Positions 30,240 to 38,752 of a DNA stretch of 64,000 nt are shown piece after piece. Under the pieces are notes generated by a model. The model did no database searches, was not told the DNA's origin, and saw only the letters and a list, made by a program, of their open reading frames with translations. The translations under genes and the position numbers were made by a program. The stretch is from JAHEDT01 sp963825615 (GTDB taxonomy: Bacteria > Desulfobacterota > Desulfuromonadia > Desulfuromonadales > BM103). The stretch spans positions 124,001-188,000 of the forward strand of contig CAWGTV010000008.1 of NCBI GenBank assembly GCA_963825615.1. Direction: 5' to 3'. The stretch's first letter is position 1. Each line of letters starts with the position of its first letter.

Positions 30240-30812
30240 TCAATTATCAATCGTATCGACAAACGGCGCGGAAGCAAGTCGACAGGTCACCAGGGGTTGC
30301 CAGCCGGCACAGTCATCGAGTGTCTCCAGTTGTTCGGGGATGGCCACTGCCCAGAGTTCATCGAAGTGGAGAACTTGCCAGGGGAGTGTGGTCGCACGGA
30401 CCAGTTCCTCCCGTACGGCCGTTGGCAACCGTTGATACAGCAGGCTCAAATGAGGGGTGAGATCATACCCGCAAGGATGGGGTAGCGAGCCGTGGAGTGC
30501 CAGGTGAAGGTTTCTTATCACCGGATCTGCCGTTAATTCGACAAAAAGGGCCTGCGTCAGGCGGTCTTTTCCGGCAATGCCCACCGTACCGAGAGTTACC
30601 GCCGGGCAGCTTCCTGCAAGGGCAGCCATGACAGCTAGCTCGTGCTGTTGCTCGGACCGACGACAGGAATAAAACGTAACGTGCGGCACAAAAACCGGCG
30701 CGGAGAAACGCTCCGCTAACGCCAGGATGAGAGTCTGGAGTTTTTGCCGCTGCTGACGCCGCGGGACCAACCAGAAGGCAACTCGTGACAAATATTTATT
30801 ATTTCCTTGCAA
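30240..30812 (-). CDS. 2H phosphoesterase, cyclic phosphodiesterase (CPDase)-like
   Basis: 190 residues with two His-x-Thr/Ser-x motifs, HVTFYS near residue 44 and HLSLLY near residue 121, the catalytic pair of the 2H superfamily. Its layout (short N-terminal LVPRRQQRQKLQTLI helix; HGSLPHPCGYDLTPHLSLLY) resembles eukaryotic-type cyclic phosphodiesterases more than bacterial ThpR, which have different spacing. CPDases open ADP-ribose 1,2-cyclic phosphate. The downstream macrodomain gene could take the product further. ThpR-type RNA ligase activity remains an alternative. Confidence 0.78.
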   Translation of the reverse strand: MQGNNKYLSRVAFWLVPRRQQRQKLQTLILALAERFSAPVFVPHVTFYSCRRSEQQHELAVMAALAGSCPAVTLGTVGIAGKDRLTQALFVELTADPVIRNLHLALHGSLPHPCGYDLTPHLSLLYQRLPTAVREELVRATTLPWQVLHFDELWAVAIPEQLETLDDCAGWQPLVTCRLASAPFVDTIDN

Positions 30813-30931
30813 GACATCCTCCCGGCAGCAAAAGATGATACCATTCCAGGCGACATTGCGCAGGCCGCAAAAGGGTTTAAAATGAATAATACTACACGCT
30901 CACGATTGCAACGACGGCAAAGGAGGAGACG

Positions 30932-31168
30932 ATGAGATACCGGATGAATATTGGTGACGACCACGTCAGCCACCTGATTGGGCAGTGTCTGCGCAACAAG
31001 AAAGATGCGGAATGGATGTATGAACTACTGGTGACCAAAAACTTCAGAAACGTTGATTTGATTACCGGAAGCGTGCACCTTACACCGGAAGAGCATGCCG
31101 AATTCGTTGCAAGGTTCAGCGCCGAAGTTGAACCGACCCTCTGGCAGTCCTCTTTCCGCAAGCACTAA
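30932..31168 (+). CDS. Small conserved-looking protein of unknown function (78 aa)
   Basis: 78 residues behind a strong AAAGGAGGAG site. Soluble, mixed alpha, rich in His and acidic residues (IGDDHVSHLIGQCLRN, LTPEEHAEFVARF). No domain recognised. It is transcribed away from the CPDase-macrodomain pair and just before the rubredoxin-like/FAD gene. Confidence 0.6.
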   Translation: MRYRMNIGDDHVSHLIGQCLRNKKDAEWMYELLVTKNFRNVDLITGSVHLTPEEHAEFVARFSAEVEPTLWQSSFRKH

Positions 31169-31250
31169 TTGACGTGCCAACATTTTGGTCACATCCCTGT
31201 GCCTGCAACGTCCTCTGAACAGGCGGGTCCTTTTATTTGCGGGTTAATCC

Positions 31251-32729
31251 ATGACAAAAACCTGGAAGTGCGAACTCTGTGGTTACATTCATAACGGCCA
31301 GGAAGCACCCGCTTTCTGCCCGGTCTGTGGAGCAGATGCCAGCCATTTTTCGACACTGGAGATCACGTCATCGGCGGCACCAAAACCTGCTGTAGACTCG
31401 TGGCAATGCAGCATTTGCGACCACATCACTTATGGCGCTGAGCCACCCCCATTCTGCCCGATCTGCGGTGCCGCAACTGCGCTTTTTCACCCTTACGCAG
31501 CAACTGAATCAAAGGCAGTTTCTGCCGATGTTCGCGAAATCCTCATACTCGGTGCCGGGATTGCTGGCCTGACAGCTGCGGAAGAGGCCCGCCGGCAATC
31601 TGCCGAAGTGAGCATAACCTTGGTCTCGCGTGAAAAAGTGCTCCCATACTACCGGCTCAACCTGACCCGTTACCTAGCCGGAGAAGTTGCCGAAGGTGAT
31701 TTGCTGATTCAGCACCAGGCCTGGTTTGATGCACACAAGATCGAGTATCTGGCCGGCGAGGCTCATGCAATCGAACGTGACACGCGCAAGGTTAGGCTGC
31801 GAGACGGCAGGCGGCTCAACTATGACCGTCTGATCCTGGCCAATGGCGCCCACCCCTTCATCCCGCCGATCCCCGGAGCCAATCGTGAGGGGATCATGGT
31901 TCTGCGCACCATAGACAACGCCCGCAAGGTGATCGATTACCTCCACCCCGGCTGCCGGGTCGTCTGTATCGGCGGTGGGCTGCTTGGTCTGGAAACCGCC
32001 TGGGCCATGCAGAAGCGCGGTGCCGAGGTCACCGTCCTGGAAGGTTTTGACTGGCTGCTGCCACGCCAGTTGCCGCCCGTTGCCGCGGCGTTGCTCTTTG
32101 CCCACCTCGAGGGCAAACAGATGACGATCGCATGTGGTATCCAGATCAAGGAATTTACCGGCGATGAAGCCGTGCGCGGGGTTCGGCTCGAAGATGGCCG
32201 CGAATTTCCCGCAGACTTGGTAATTCTTGCTACCGGCGTACGTCCGAACAGTTACCTGGCACGCGAGTGCGGTCTCAAAGTCCATCAAGGCATCCTCGTC
32301 AACGACCGGCTCTTCACTTCCGACGAACACATCCTTGCCGCCGGTGACGTCACCGAGCACCAGGGCCGTGTTTACGGCATCTGGCCGGCGAGCTATGCCC
32401 AGGGTCTGGTCGCCGGGGCCAATGCGGTTGGCTGCTCATTGGAATTTCCTGTCATCCCAATGACCAATCGCATCAAGGTGCTCGATGTTGATCTTTTCAG
32501 TATTGGTCAGATTCAGACAAGCGACGCCAGCACCCGTCTCTTGGAAATACAACAAGACGGCAATTACCGCGGCCTAGCCTGCAGAGATGGTCAAGTCGTC
32601 GGTGCTGCCCTTTTCGGCGACATGCAGCTTATGGGCCCCTTGCGCGAAGCCGTTGAAAAGGGTCAGCGCATCCAAGAGATCTCCGGCCTGCACAAGTTTT
32701 TTCCACAACTGAACCTGGCAACAGGCTAA
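31251..32729 (+). CDS. FAD-dependent NAD(P)H oxidoreductase with two N-terminal rubredoxin-like domains
   Basis: 492 residues. Two rubrerythrin-type rubredoxin knuckle pairs open the protein: Cys7/10/23/26 (CELCGYIH, FCPVCGAD) and Cys53/56/69/72 (CSICDHITYG, FCPICGAA). A pyridine-nucleotide disulfide-oxidoreductase fold follows: FAD motif GAGIAGLTAA at 101, NAD motif GGGLLGLETA near 240, and the second FAD site ILAAGDVTEH near 365. It looks like a self-contained NADH:rubredoxin oxidoreductase whose electron carriers are built in, probably for oxygen or peroxide detoxification or an anaerobic electron shuttle. A terminator follows. Confidence 0.9.
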   Translation: MTKTWKCELCGYIHNGQEAPAFCPVCGADASHFSTLEITSSAAPKPAVDSWQCSICDHITYGAEPPPFCPICGAATALFHPYAATESKAVSADVREILILGAGIAGLTAAEEARRQSAEVSITLVSREKVLPYYRLNLTRYLAGEVAEGDLLIQHQAWFDAHKIEYLAGEAHAIERDTRKVRLRDGRRLNYDRLILANGAHPFIPPIPGANREGIMVLRTIDNARKVIDYLHPGCRVVCIGGGLLGLETAWAMQKRGAEVTVLEGFDWLLPRQLPPVAAALLFAHLEGKQMTIACGIQIKEFTGDEAVRGVRLEDGREFPADLVILATGVRPNSYLARECGLKVHQGILVNDRLFTSDEHILAAGDVTEHQGRVYGIWPASYAQGLVAGANAVGCSLEFPVIPMTNRIKVLDVDLFSIGQIQTSDASTRLLEIQQDGNYRGLACRDGQVVGAALFGDMQLMGPLREAVEKGQRIQEISGLHKFFPQLNLATG

Positions 32730-32761
32730 CTGGCTGCGCAAAAACCCGCCCGCAAAGATAA

Positions 32762-32788
32762 AAAGCCCGCCAATGTTTGGCGGGCTTT
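32762..32788. terminator. Bidirectional terminator after the rubredoxin-like/FAD gene
   Basis: AAGCCCGCCAA / TTGGCGGGCTT with a three-base loop, flanked by A-rich and T-rich sides, between convergent genes. Confidence 0.85.
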
Positions 32789-32842
32789 CTAAATCTTTAT
32801 AAAGCATGGCAGCCTGGATTTCAGGCGCCTGGTCTCGTTCAG

Positions 32843-32953
32843 TTATTGCGCCTGTTTGACGAACTCAGCCGCCTCATTGCACTCCGGGCACTTCTTCGGT
32901 TTGCAACGGCCTTCTTTTTCATAACCGCACTTTACACAGTTCCATAAAGCCAT
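32843..32953 (-). CDS. 36-residue rubredoxin-like mini-protein
   Basis: Tiny gene with AAAGGAG six bases before its ATG at 32953. Two CxxC pairs, NCVKCGY and KKCPEC, flank a basic EKEGRCKPKK segment, so one extra Cys lies between them. The pattern recalls desulforedoxin / rubredoxin-like zinc or iron knuckles (RCKPKKCPEC) found as stand-alone mini-proteins in anaerobic delta-proteobacteria. A role in electron transfer or metal binding is likely but unproven. Confidence 0.8.
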   Translation of the reverse strand: MALWNCVKCGYEKEGRCKPKKCPECNEAAEFVKQAQ

Positions 32954-33024
32954 AAGCAACTCCTTTCCTATATAACCATTATAGTTATATTTAGCGCAAT
33001 CAAAGCAACCCTGTCAACCCCGAT

Positions 33025-33222
33025 TTATGGACGTTTGATGTATGGGCTCGGATTACAGAGATCTTCGGCATGATTGGCAGCAGCGTTACAGTTGTGACAT
33101 ATGTAAGCTGCGTGGTCCGTACGGGCCGTAATGTCCTTAGACAAACCCTTTTTCTTCAATTGACAGATATGCAGGTGATGCCCTGCCTGGTCCTTGCAGT
33201 CGATTTTTGCTGAGTCGGTCAT
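33025..33222 (-). CDS. Small Cys/His-rich protein (65 aa), unknown function
   Basis: 65 residues behind a TGGAGG site seven bases before the ATG. Cysteines lie in DCKDQAGHHLHIC and ICHNCNAAANHAEDLC, suggesting a zinc ribbon or iron-binding knuckle. Three metalloprotein-like small genes (this one, the 36-residue one, and the rubredoxin-like/FAD enzyme) lie within 2 kb, hinting at a shared redox theme. No family name can be given. Confidence 0.65.
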   Translation of the reverse strand: MTDSAKIDCKDQAGHHLHICQLKKKGLSKDITARTDHAAYICHNCNAAANHAEDLCNPSPYIKRP

Positions 33223-33313
33223 ATATCCTCCAGGGAAACCACTCGTCGTGTGCAGACAAGTATAGCATCTCGTGGAACGCTTGTTATGACCGCCGTTAAA
33301 TGAGTCTCTTTAC

Positions 33314-33877
33314 TTAGTCCTCCGTCAATAAAATCGCTTCGGCAACGTCACGCAATGATTTGCGCTTGTCCATAGCGAGCTTCTGAAGCCGCCGGAAGGC
33401 TTCCGGTTCAGCCATGCCGCGCTTCATCAAAACCCCTTTGGCACGATCGATCACCTTCCTGGCTTCAAGGGTCTCCTGGAGCTTAGCCACCTCCTCACGT
33501 AAGCTGGAGAGCTCGACGAATTGATGTATAGCCAGGTCCACGGCTGCAAACAGCTGCTCGGCTCGGACCGGTTTGACCACGTAATTCATGACACCTGCCA
33601 AGCGTGCCCGCTCGATGGTGTCCGCCTCGGTGTTGGCGGTGACCAGCACGATCGGTAACGGCTTAACCTTGCCTATTTTTTCAGCAGCAGTGACGCCATC
33701 CATAACAGGCATACCAACGTCCATGACCACCAGCAGTACCTCCTGGTGGATTGCGATCTCAACCGCCTGGACCCCGTTTTCTGCTTCGAGGATCTCGTCA
33801 AACCCGTAACCGACCAGGATTTCGGCGACTTGACGCCGCAGCAAGGGTTCATCATCAACAACCAGGGCACGCCGCAT
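33314..33877 (-). CDS. Response regulator with ANTAR RNA-binding output domain
   Basis: 187 residues. Receiver domain 1-118: acidic pocket DDE at 8-10, phospho-acceptor Asp53, Thr near 80 (LVTANTEAD) and Lys near 102 (VVKPVRAEQL). A coiled helix leads to an ANTAR domain (about 128-180; DRAKGVLMKRGMAEPEAFRR). ANTAR regulators bind twin hairpins in leader RNAs and prevent termination. The partner histidine kinase, commonly adjacent, is not beside it. It starts at ATG 33877 with AGGAG upstream. Confidence 0.94.
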   Translation of the reverse strand: MRRALVVDDEPLLRRQVAEILVGYGFDEILEAENGVQAVEIAIHQEVLLVVMDVGMPVMDGVTAAEKIGKVKPLPIVLVTANTEADTIERARLAGVMNYVVKPVRAEQLFAAVDLAIHQFVELSSLREEVAKLQETLEARKVIDRAKGVLMKRGMAEPEAFRRLQKLAMDKRKSLRDVAEAILLTED

Positions 33878-33985
33878 AACACAAGACTCCTAACCTTTTC
33901 AGGGAATTAATTTTTTGTAAATGCATCAGCAGTGCCGAAAAACTCTCACGAGCATAATATTTGGGGCAGACCGTTTTATTCTTAA

Positions 33986-34013
33986 GAAAAAGCCGCCTCT
34001 GAAGAGAGGCGGC
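33986..34013 (-). terminator. Terminator after the Sel1-repeat gene
   Basis: Minus-strand stem GCCGCCTCT / AGAGGCGGC, loop CTTC, then TTTTTCTT. It lies about 25 bases past the stop of the Sel1 protein. Confidence 0.9.
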
Positions 34014-34038
34014 GTGGGCAACTCGGGATCCGGTAGTG

Positions 34039-34626
34039 TTAATGCCCGATCTCTGTCCAAATTTGTTTGGCGATCTGCTGGGCGGCTGCAATTTGTTGGG
34101 GCGTCATCTGTTCCTCGGCGCTGGCTCTGTATTTTAGTGCTTCTTCATGCCCATTTGTCGCCGCCACAGACCACCATGCATAGGCGCTTTCATTGCTTTG
34201 CATGACACCCTGGCCTCTAAGATACATCAGGCCAAGCTTGAATTGGGCCTTAACATAGCCCTGAATGGCTGCCAGACGATAACTTTTGGCCGCTTCTTTA
34301 TAATCCTGCGGCACGCCATGGCCCTCTTCGAACATAGTCCCTAGGTAGTACTGAGCCCGCGGATACCCCTGGTCAGCGGCCAACCGGTACCACCAGACAG
34401 CCTTCTTTTCATCCTGCGGAACGCCCAACCCGTCGTTGCACATGAGCCCGACATTGGTTTGCGCTATGGCATTGCCTTGTTCAGCGTCTAAAAGCATCAG
34501 CTGGTAGGCTTTTGCATAATCACCAACGTTGGCGGCCTTCAAAGCCTCATCCAGGTTGTCGGCAAAACACACCGCTGAAAGCACCAACAGTATGAGGACA
34601 AAACAACTGATATGCACCTGTTTCAT
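34039..34626 (-). CDS. Exported Sel1-like TPR repeat protein
   Basis: 195 residues from ATG 34626 behind GGAGG (MKQVHISCFVLILLVLSAV). The signal peptide ends near AVCFA, giving a periplasmic protein. Four Sel1 repeats follow (AIAQTNVGLMCNDGLGVPQD, RAQYYLGTMFEEGHGVPQD and so on; each about 36 residues). Such proteins are scaffolds for protein-protein contacts. No partner is apparent. Confidence 0.88.
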   Translation of the reverse strand: MKQVHISCFVLILLVLSAVCFADNLDEALKAANVGDYAKAYQLMLLDAEQGNAIAQTNVGLMCNDGLGVPQDEKKAVWWYRLAADQGYPRAQYYLGTMFEEGHGVPQDYKEAAKSYRLAAIQGYVKAQFKLGLMYLRGQGVMQSNESAYAWWSVAATNGHEEALKYRASAEEQMTPQQIAAAQQIAKQIWTEIGH

Positions 34627-34837
34627 ACGCTCCTCCAAAGCCTACTGCTAAAATATCAACATCGGCATCATACTATAAAAATAATGTCAATTAGCGAGAA
34701 TGTAGGCACAAAGGCTTTGTCGATCAGATCTGAACGCGTAGAGCGAGGCCTTCACCCTTGTGCTTTTTGAGCAAATCTTTCATTATAATGATCGAAAGTC
34801 CGGGCGTTCCGGAACATAATTTATTCTGGCAAAAACT

Positions 34838-35179
34838 TTGCACGAACTCAGCCTGACGCAAAATCTCATTGAGCTCGCTGAAGAACATGCCCGCCGCGCT
34901 GGAGCCTCGGCGATCAAGAGCATTACCGTGAAAATCGGGGCTCTCTCAGGCGTCATTCCCGAGGCCATGGAATTTGCTTTTGACGTTTGTTGCCAAGGAA
35001 CCCTTGCGCAGGGGGCCACCCTGGGAATTCTTCATGTCCCCGCCATTGGTCGTTGCCGTCAGTGCACCACGGAGAGTTCCATGACAAGCCTGATCGATAG
35101 CTGCCCTGAGTGCGGCGGCTTTGTTCTCGACATCCTGCAAGGGCAGGAAATGGCCCTGACTGAATTGGAGATCGACTGA
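34838..35179 (+). CDS. hypA: Hydrogenase nickel-insertion protein HypA
   Basis: Zinc- and nickel-binding chaperone that loads Ni into NiFe hydrogenase together with HypB. It is 113 residues. The start is TTG at 34838: this gives Met-His-Glu at the N-terminus, and His2 is the Ni ligand conserved in the family, which fixes the start despite a weak ribosome-binding site. The zinc site is CRQC and CPEC. A TATAAT box (34784-34789) lies 49 bases upstream. First gene of the hyp set; ends 1 base before hypB. Confidence 0.93.
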   Translation: MHELSLTQNLIELAEEHARRAGASAIKSITVKIGALSGVIPEAMEFAFDVCCQGTLAQGATLGILHVPAIGRCRQCTTESSMTSLIDSCPECGGFVLDILQGQEMALTELEID

Positions 35180-35180
35180 G

Positions 35181-35924
35181 ATGTGTACCGATTGCGGCTG
35201 TGCTGCACCTCTGCCGGGACATGAGCATGTGCATGACCCCCCCTCCCGGACGATTCGCATCGAAGAGAATCTGTTGGCCAAAAACCAGCGCCTGGCAGAA
35301 ACCAATCGCGCCCACTTCCTTGCGCAGCAGGTCTTTGTCTTGAACCTGGTCAGCTCTCCGGGATCCGGCAAGACATCGATTTTGGAGCGTACACTGGCAG
35401 ACCTCGCAGGACAGGTGACGTTTGCGGTTTTGGAAGGGGATCAACAGACATCCAACGATGCCGACCGCATTGCCGCTACCGGCGTGCCGGTCAAGCAGAT
35501 CAATACGGGGGCCGGCTGTCACCTCGACGCCCACATGGTCGGCCACGGCATCGAAACATTCCAACTGGACGCTACCGACATCCTGATGATCGAGAATGTC
35601 GGCAACCTGGTCTGCCCGGCCGCCTTCGATCTCGGCGAAGATCACAAGGTGGTCGTCCTTTCGGTGACCGAAGGCGAGGACAAGCCGCTCAAATACCCAC
35701 ACATGTTCCAGGCTGCCGACCTGATGCTGATCAACAAGATCGACTTGCTCCCCTACCTGCGATTCGACCTCGAGCAATGCAAGGCTTTTGCCCGCCAGGT
35801 CAACCCCGGGATCAAGATCCTGGAACTCTCCTGCCACAGCGGTGCAGGTATGGATCAGTGGTATGACTGGCTGAAGCAAGGCGTGAGGCGGAAACGCGCA
35901 GTACGAAACGCGGAGCGCGCATAG
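35181..35924 (+). CDS. hypB: Hydrogenase maturation GTPase HypB
   Basis: GTPase that drives nickel transfer into hydrogenase. It is 247 residues. N-terminal MCTDCGC is the high-affinity Ni motif variant; the short linker HEHVHD has only a few histidines, so there is no long Ni-storage His stretch. P-loop SSPGSGKT near residue 60, metal site Cys-His in NTGAGCHLDAHM, and NKIDLL for guanine specificity. It starts two bases after the hypA stop. Confidence 0.95.
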   Translation: MCTDCGCAAPLPGHEHVHDPPSRTIRIEENLLAKNQRLAETNRAHFLAQQVFVLNLVSSPGSGKTSILERTLADLAGQVTFAVLEGDQQTSNDADRIAATGVPVKQINTGAGCHLDAHMVGHGIETFQLDATDILMIENVGNLVCPAAFDLGEDHKVVVLSVTEGEDKPLKYPHMFQAADLMLINKIDLLPYLRFDLEQCKAFARQVNPGIKILELSCHSGAGMDQWYDWLKQGVRRKRAVRNAERA

Positions 35925-35976
35925 CACTTTTCTCGTCCCGAGTTCCGGGAGCTAGCGAATTTAGGAGTGAGCGATT

Positions 35977-36207
35977 ATGTGTTTAGGTGTGCCGATGCAG
36001 GTCAAAACCATCGCCAACGAGATGGCCATCTGTGAAATTGACGGTGTGCAGCGCGAGGCCAGCCTGATGATGCTCGACGAAGTCGAGGTTGGCGATTACG
36101 TGCTGATTCACGCCGGTTTTGCCATAGAGAAGATCGACGAAGACGAAGCGCAGCTGACTCTGCAGGCATTGCGCCAGGCCCTTGAGATGGGCCTCGCGCC
36201 GGAATGA
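35977..36207 (+). CDS. hypC: Hydrogenase maturation factor HypC
   Basis: 76-residue chaperone that forms the HypC-HypD complex building the Fe(CN)2CO moiety. It begins MCLGVPMQV; after Met removal the N-terminal Cys is the essential one. OB-fold pattern normal. Its stop overlaps the hypD start by four bases (ATGA). Confidence 0.95.
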   Translation: MCLGVPMQVKTIANEMAICEIDGVQREASLMMLDEVEVGDYVLIHAGFAIEKIDEDEAQLTLQALRQALEMGLAPE

Positions 36208-37295
36208 AGCACCTGAACGAATATCGCGACCCCGAGCTTGCCGGCCTGCAATTGCAGGCCATCCGCCAAGTTGTCGCCGACGGCAAGCGTACCATGACTT
36301 TCATGGAGGTTTGCGGTACCCACACCATGGCGATCTACCAGCAGGGCCTCCGCTCGCTCATGCCGGAGCAAATCCGGCTGATCTCGGGTCCCGGCTGCCC
36401 GGTCTGTGTCACACCGGTCGGCTATGTCGACCAGGCCGTGGCGCTGGCCCGGCGGGCGAACACGATCATCGCCACCTTCGGCGACATGGTGCGCGTACCA
36501 GGCTCTTCATCCAGCCTGCAGCAAGAGAAGGCCCGCGGTGCGACAATCAAAATCGTCTATTCACCACTTGACGCCGTGGCGTTGGCGGAAAGGCATCCCG
36601 GTACGGACGTTGTCTTCCTCGGCGTCGGCTTCGAAACCACCGCACCGACCGTAGCCGGTGCCATCCTCACCGCAGCGCGGAACAAACTCACCAACTTTTA
36701 CGTGCTTTGCGCACACAAGACCATGCCGGGGCCCATGGCGGCCCTCGCCGGCGACCCCGAGCTGCAGGTCGACGGCTATCTCTGCCCGGCGCACGTCTCT
36801 GCCATCATCGGCGCCAACGCCTATCTGCCCCTGGTTGAAGCTTACCATGTGCCCTGTGTGGTCACAGGCTTTGAACCGCTTGACGTGCTACAGGGGGTGT
36901 TGATGCTGGCCCGACAGGTGGTCGCCGGAGTCGCCCGGGTCGAGACCCAGTACCGCCGCGTCGTCAAGCCGCAAGGCAACCTCAAAGCCCGCGCCCTGCT
37001 CGACAAGGTCTTCGTAGCCTGCGATGCCCGCTGGCGTGGTATCGGCGACATCCCCGGCAGCGGCTTGCAACTGCGTGCCGACTTTGCCCGCTTTGACGCA
37101 GCCAGACAGTTGCCGGTTGCCATCGAACCACCTGTCGAGCACCCGGGCTGCCTGTGCGGAGAAATTCTCAAAGGCAAAGGGAGCCCGCATGATTGCCCCC
37201 TGTTTCGCACGATCTGTACCCCAGAGGACCCGGTCGGCGCCTGCATGGTGTCGAGCGAAGGGACATGTGCTGCGGAATACAAGTACGGCACCTGA
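36204..37295 (+). CDS. hypD: Hydrogenase maturation factor HypD
   Basis: 363 residues. Fe-S protein on which the Fe(CN)2CO unit is assembled. Conserved cysteines appear in EVCGTHT, GPGCPVC and, for the 4Fe-4S cluster, GCLCGEILKG, DCPLF and CMVSSEGTC. The start overlaps hypC (ATGA). The hypC-hypD overlap and the close hypE form one operon. Confidence 0.95.
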   Translation: MKHLNEYRDPELAGLQLQAIRQVVADGKRTMTFMEVCGTHTMAIYQQGLRSLMPEQIRLISGPGCPVCVTPVGYVDQAVALARRANTIIATFGDMVRVPGSSSSLQQEKARGATIKIVYSPLDAVALAERHPGTDVVFLGVGFETTAPTVAGAILTAARNKLTNFYVLCAHKTMPGPMAALAGDPELQVDGYLCPAHVSAIIGANAYLPLVEAYHVPCVVTGFEPLDVLQGVLMLARQVVAGVARVETQYRRVVKPQGNLKARALLDKVFVACDARWRGIGDIPGSGLQLRADFARFDAARQLPVAIEPPVEHPGCLCGEILKGKGSPHDCPLFRTICTPEDPVGACMVSSEGTCAAEYKYGT

Positions 37296-37315
37296 TCATT
37301 GCAACGGGAGTCAAC

Positions 37316-38329
37316 ATGAAATCTGAAGTCATCCTGCTTGGCCACGGCAGTGGCGGCAGGCTTAGCCACGACCTGCTCGACAACCTGATTTTACCAATCC
37401 TTTCCGGAATCAGCCAACGCGAGCAGAATGATGCCGCCGTGCTTGATGCGGTGTCCGGACGACTTGCGTTTACGACCGATTCCTACGTGGTTGATCCGAT
37501 CTTTTTTCCCGGCGGCAATATCGGCGACCTGGCCATTCATGGCACTGTTAACGACCTGGCCATGACCGGAGCAGCCCCTCTGGCCATCAGCGTCGGCTTA
37601 ATTATCGAAGAAGGTTTGGCGATCAATGAGCTTAAAACCATCCTCGAGAGCATGCGCGCTGCGGCCGATGCCACCGGCGTGAAAATTGTTACCGGTGACA
37701 CCAAGGTTGTGCCGCGCGGCAAGGCTGACAAGCTGTTCATCAACACCACCGGGATCGGCGTCATTGCCGAGGGGGTGGACATCTCCGGGAGCAATGCTCA
37801 ACCGGGGGATAAAATCCTTATAAATGGTACCATTGGCGACCACGGCATGGCCGTTCTTTCCAGTCGTGAAGGGCTGCAATTGGAAAGCGGCATCGTTACA
37901 GACAGCGCACCGCTCAATGGCTTAGTCAAGCAACTGGTCCAGGGACTGGGCAGTCACCTGCATACCCTGCGCGACCCGACACGTGGCGGGCTGGCCACGA
38001 CACTCAAGGAGATTGCCCTGCAGTCTCAGGTTGAAATCACTATGCAGGAATCCGCCTTGCCCGTGACTCCAGCCGTTGCCAGTGCCTGTGCTATTCTCGG
38101 CCTCGACCCGCTGTTCGTGGCCAACGAAGGCAAGCTGCTCGCATTCGTCGCCGCCGAAGCCGCCGATCAGGCCCTGGCAATCATGCAATGCCACGAGTTT
38201 GGCGGGCAGGCGGCAATCATCGGAGACGTTACCGCCAGCGCAAACGGCAAAGTTCGCCTGCACACAGCCATCGGAGGCCTGCGGGCCATAGAAATGCTCG
38301 CCGGTGAACAGCTGCCACGCATTTGTTGA
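37316..38329 (+). CDS. hypE: Hydrogenase maturation factor HypE
   Basis: PurM-like ATPase that dehydrates the carbamoylated C-terminal Cys to thiocyanate, the cyanide source. It is 337 residues from ATG 37316 (MKSEVILLGHGSGG; the frame is open for 41 codons further up but overlaps hypD). It ends in PRIC-stop, the required C-terminal cysteine. HypF, which supplies the carbamoyl group, is not in the window, and no hydrogenase structural genes lie adjacent. Confidence 0.94.
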   Translation: MKSEVILLGHGSGGRLSHDLLDNLILPILSGISQREQNDAAVLDAVSGRLAFTTDSYVVDPIFFPGGNIGDLAIHGTVNDLAMTGAAPLAISVGLIIEEGLAINELKTILESMRAAADATGVKIVTGDTKVVPRGKADKLFINTTGIGVIAEGVDISGSNAQPGDKILINGTIGDHGMAVLSSREGLQLESGIVTDSAPLNGLVKQLVQGLGSHLHTLRDPTRGGLATTLKEIALQSQVEITMQESALPVTPAVASACAILGLDPLFVANEGKLLAFVAAEAADQALAIMQCHEFGGQAAIIGDVTASANGKVRLHTAIGGLRAIEMLAGEQLPRIC

Positions 38330-38566
38330 TCGCTCTCCCTACTATGTGGCTTTTTAACCGTACCATGTGCCTCAAACACCCTCTTTTTGCCGTACTACTC
38401 CACAAAACAGCGTCTCTTCCAATAAAACATGCTCACAAGCTGAGTCATTTCAGGCAGATCCAAACATATACCTGATATGATAATATATGGCACGTATGAT
38501 GCATTGCCCTGTTATCACGTCCGGCACCATCCGCTTCCGGGCATCCCGTCGAGAAAGGAGTCTCTT

Positions 38567-38752
38567 ATGTTCAAACTCGCGGCTCTTATTGGCAGTACAG
38601 CATTTTTCTTCAGCAGCTGGATTGCAGGTTTTTCCGTACCGCGCCTCACCCAGGGGCCGGCCGATTACCTGTTGATGCCGCTGCTCGGCTACATCATGAT
38701 CATCGTGGCTGCCCAGACGGCGGCCAGAATTGTTCCGGAAAGACAATCTTAA
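38567..38752 (+). CDS. Small two-helix membrane protein (61 aa), unknown
   Basis: 61 residues from ATG 38567 behind AAAGGAG. Two hydrophobic segments (FKLAALIGSTAFFFSSWIAG and YLLMPLLGYIMIIVAA) flank a short loop SVPRLTQGPADY. No domain recognised. It stands alone after hypE; there is no obvious link to hydrogenase. Confidence 0.65.
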   Translation: MFKLAALIGSTAFFFSSWIAGFSVPRLTQGPADYLLMPLLGYIMIIVAAQTAARIVPERQS

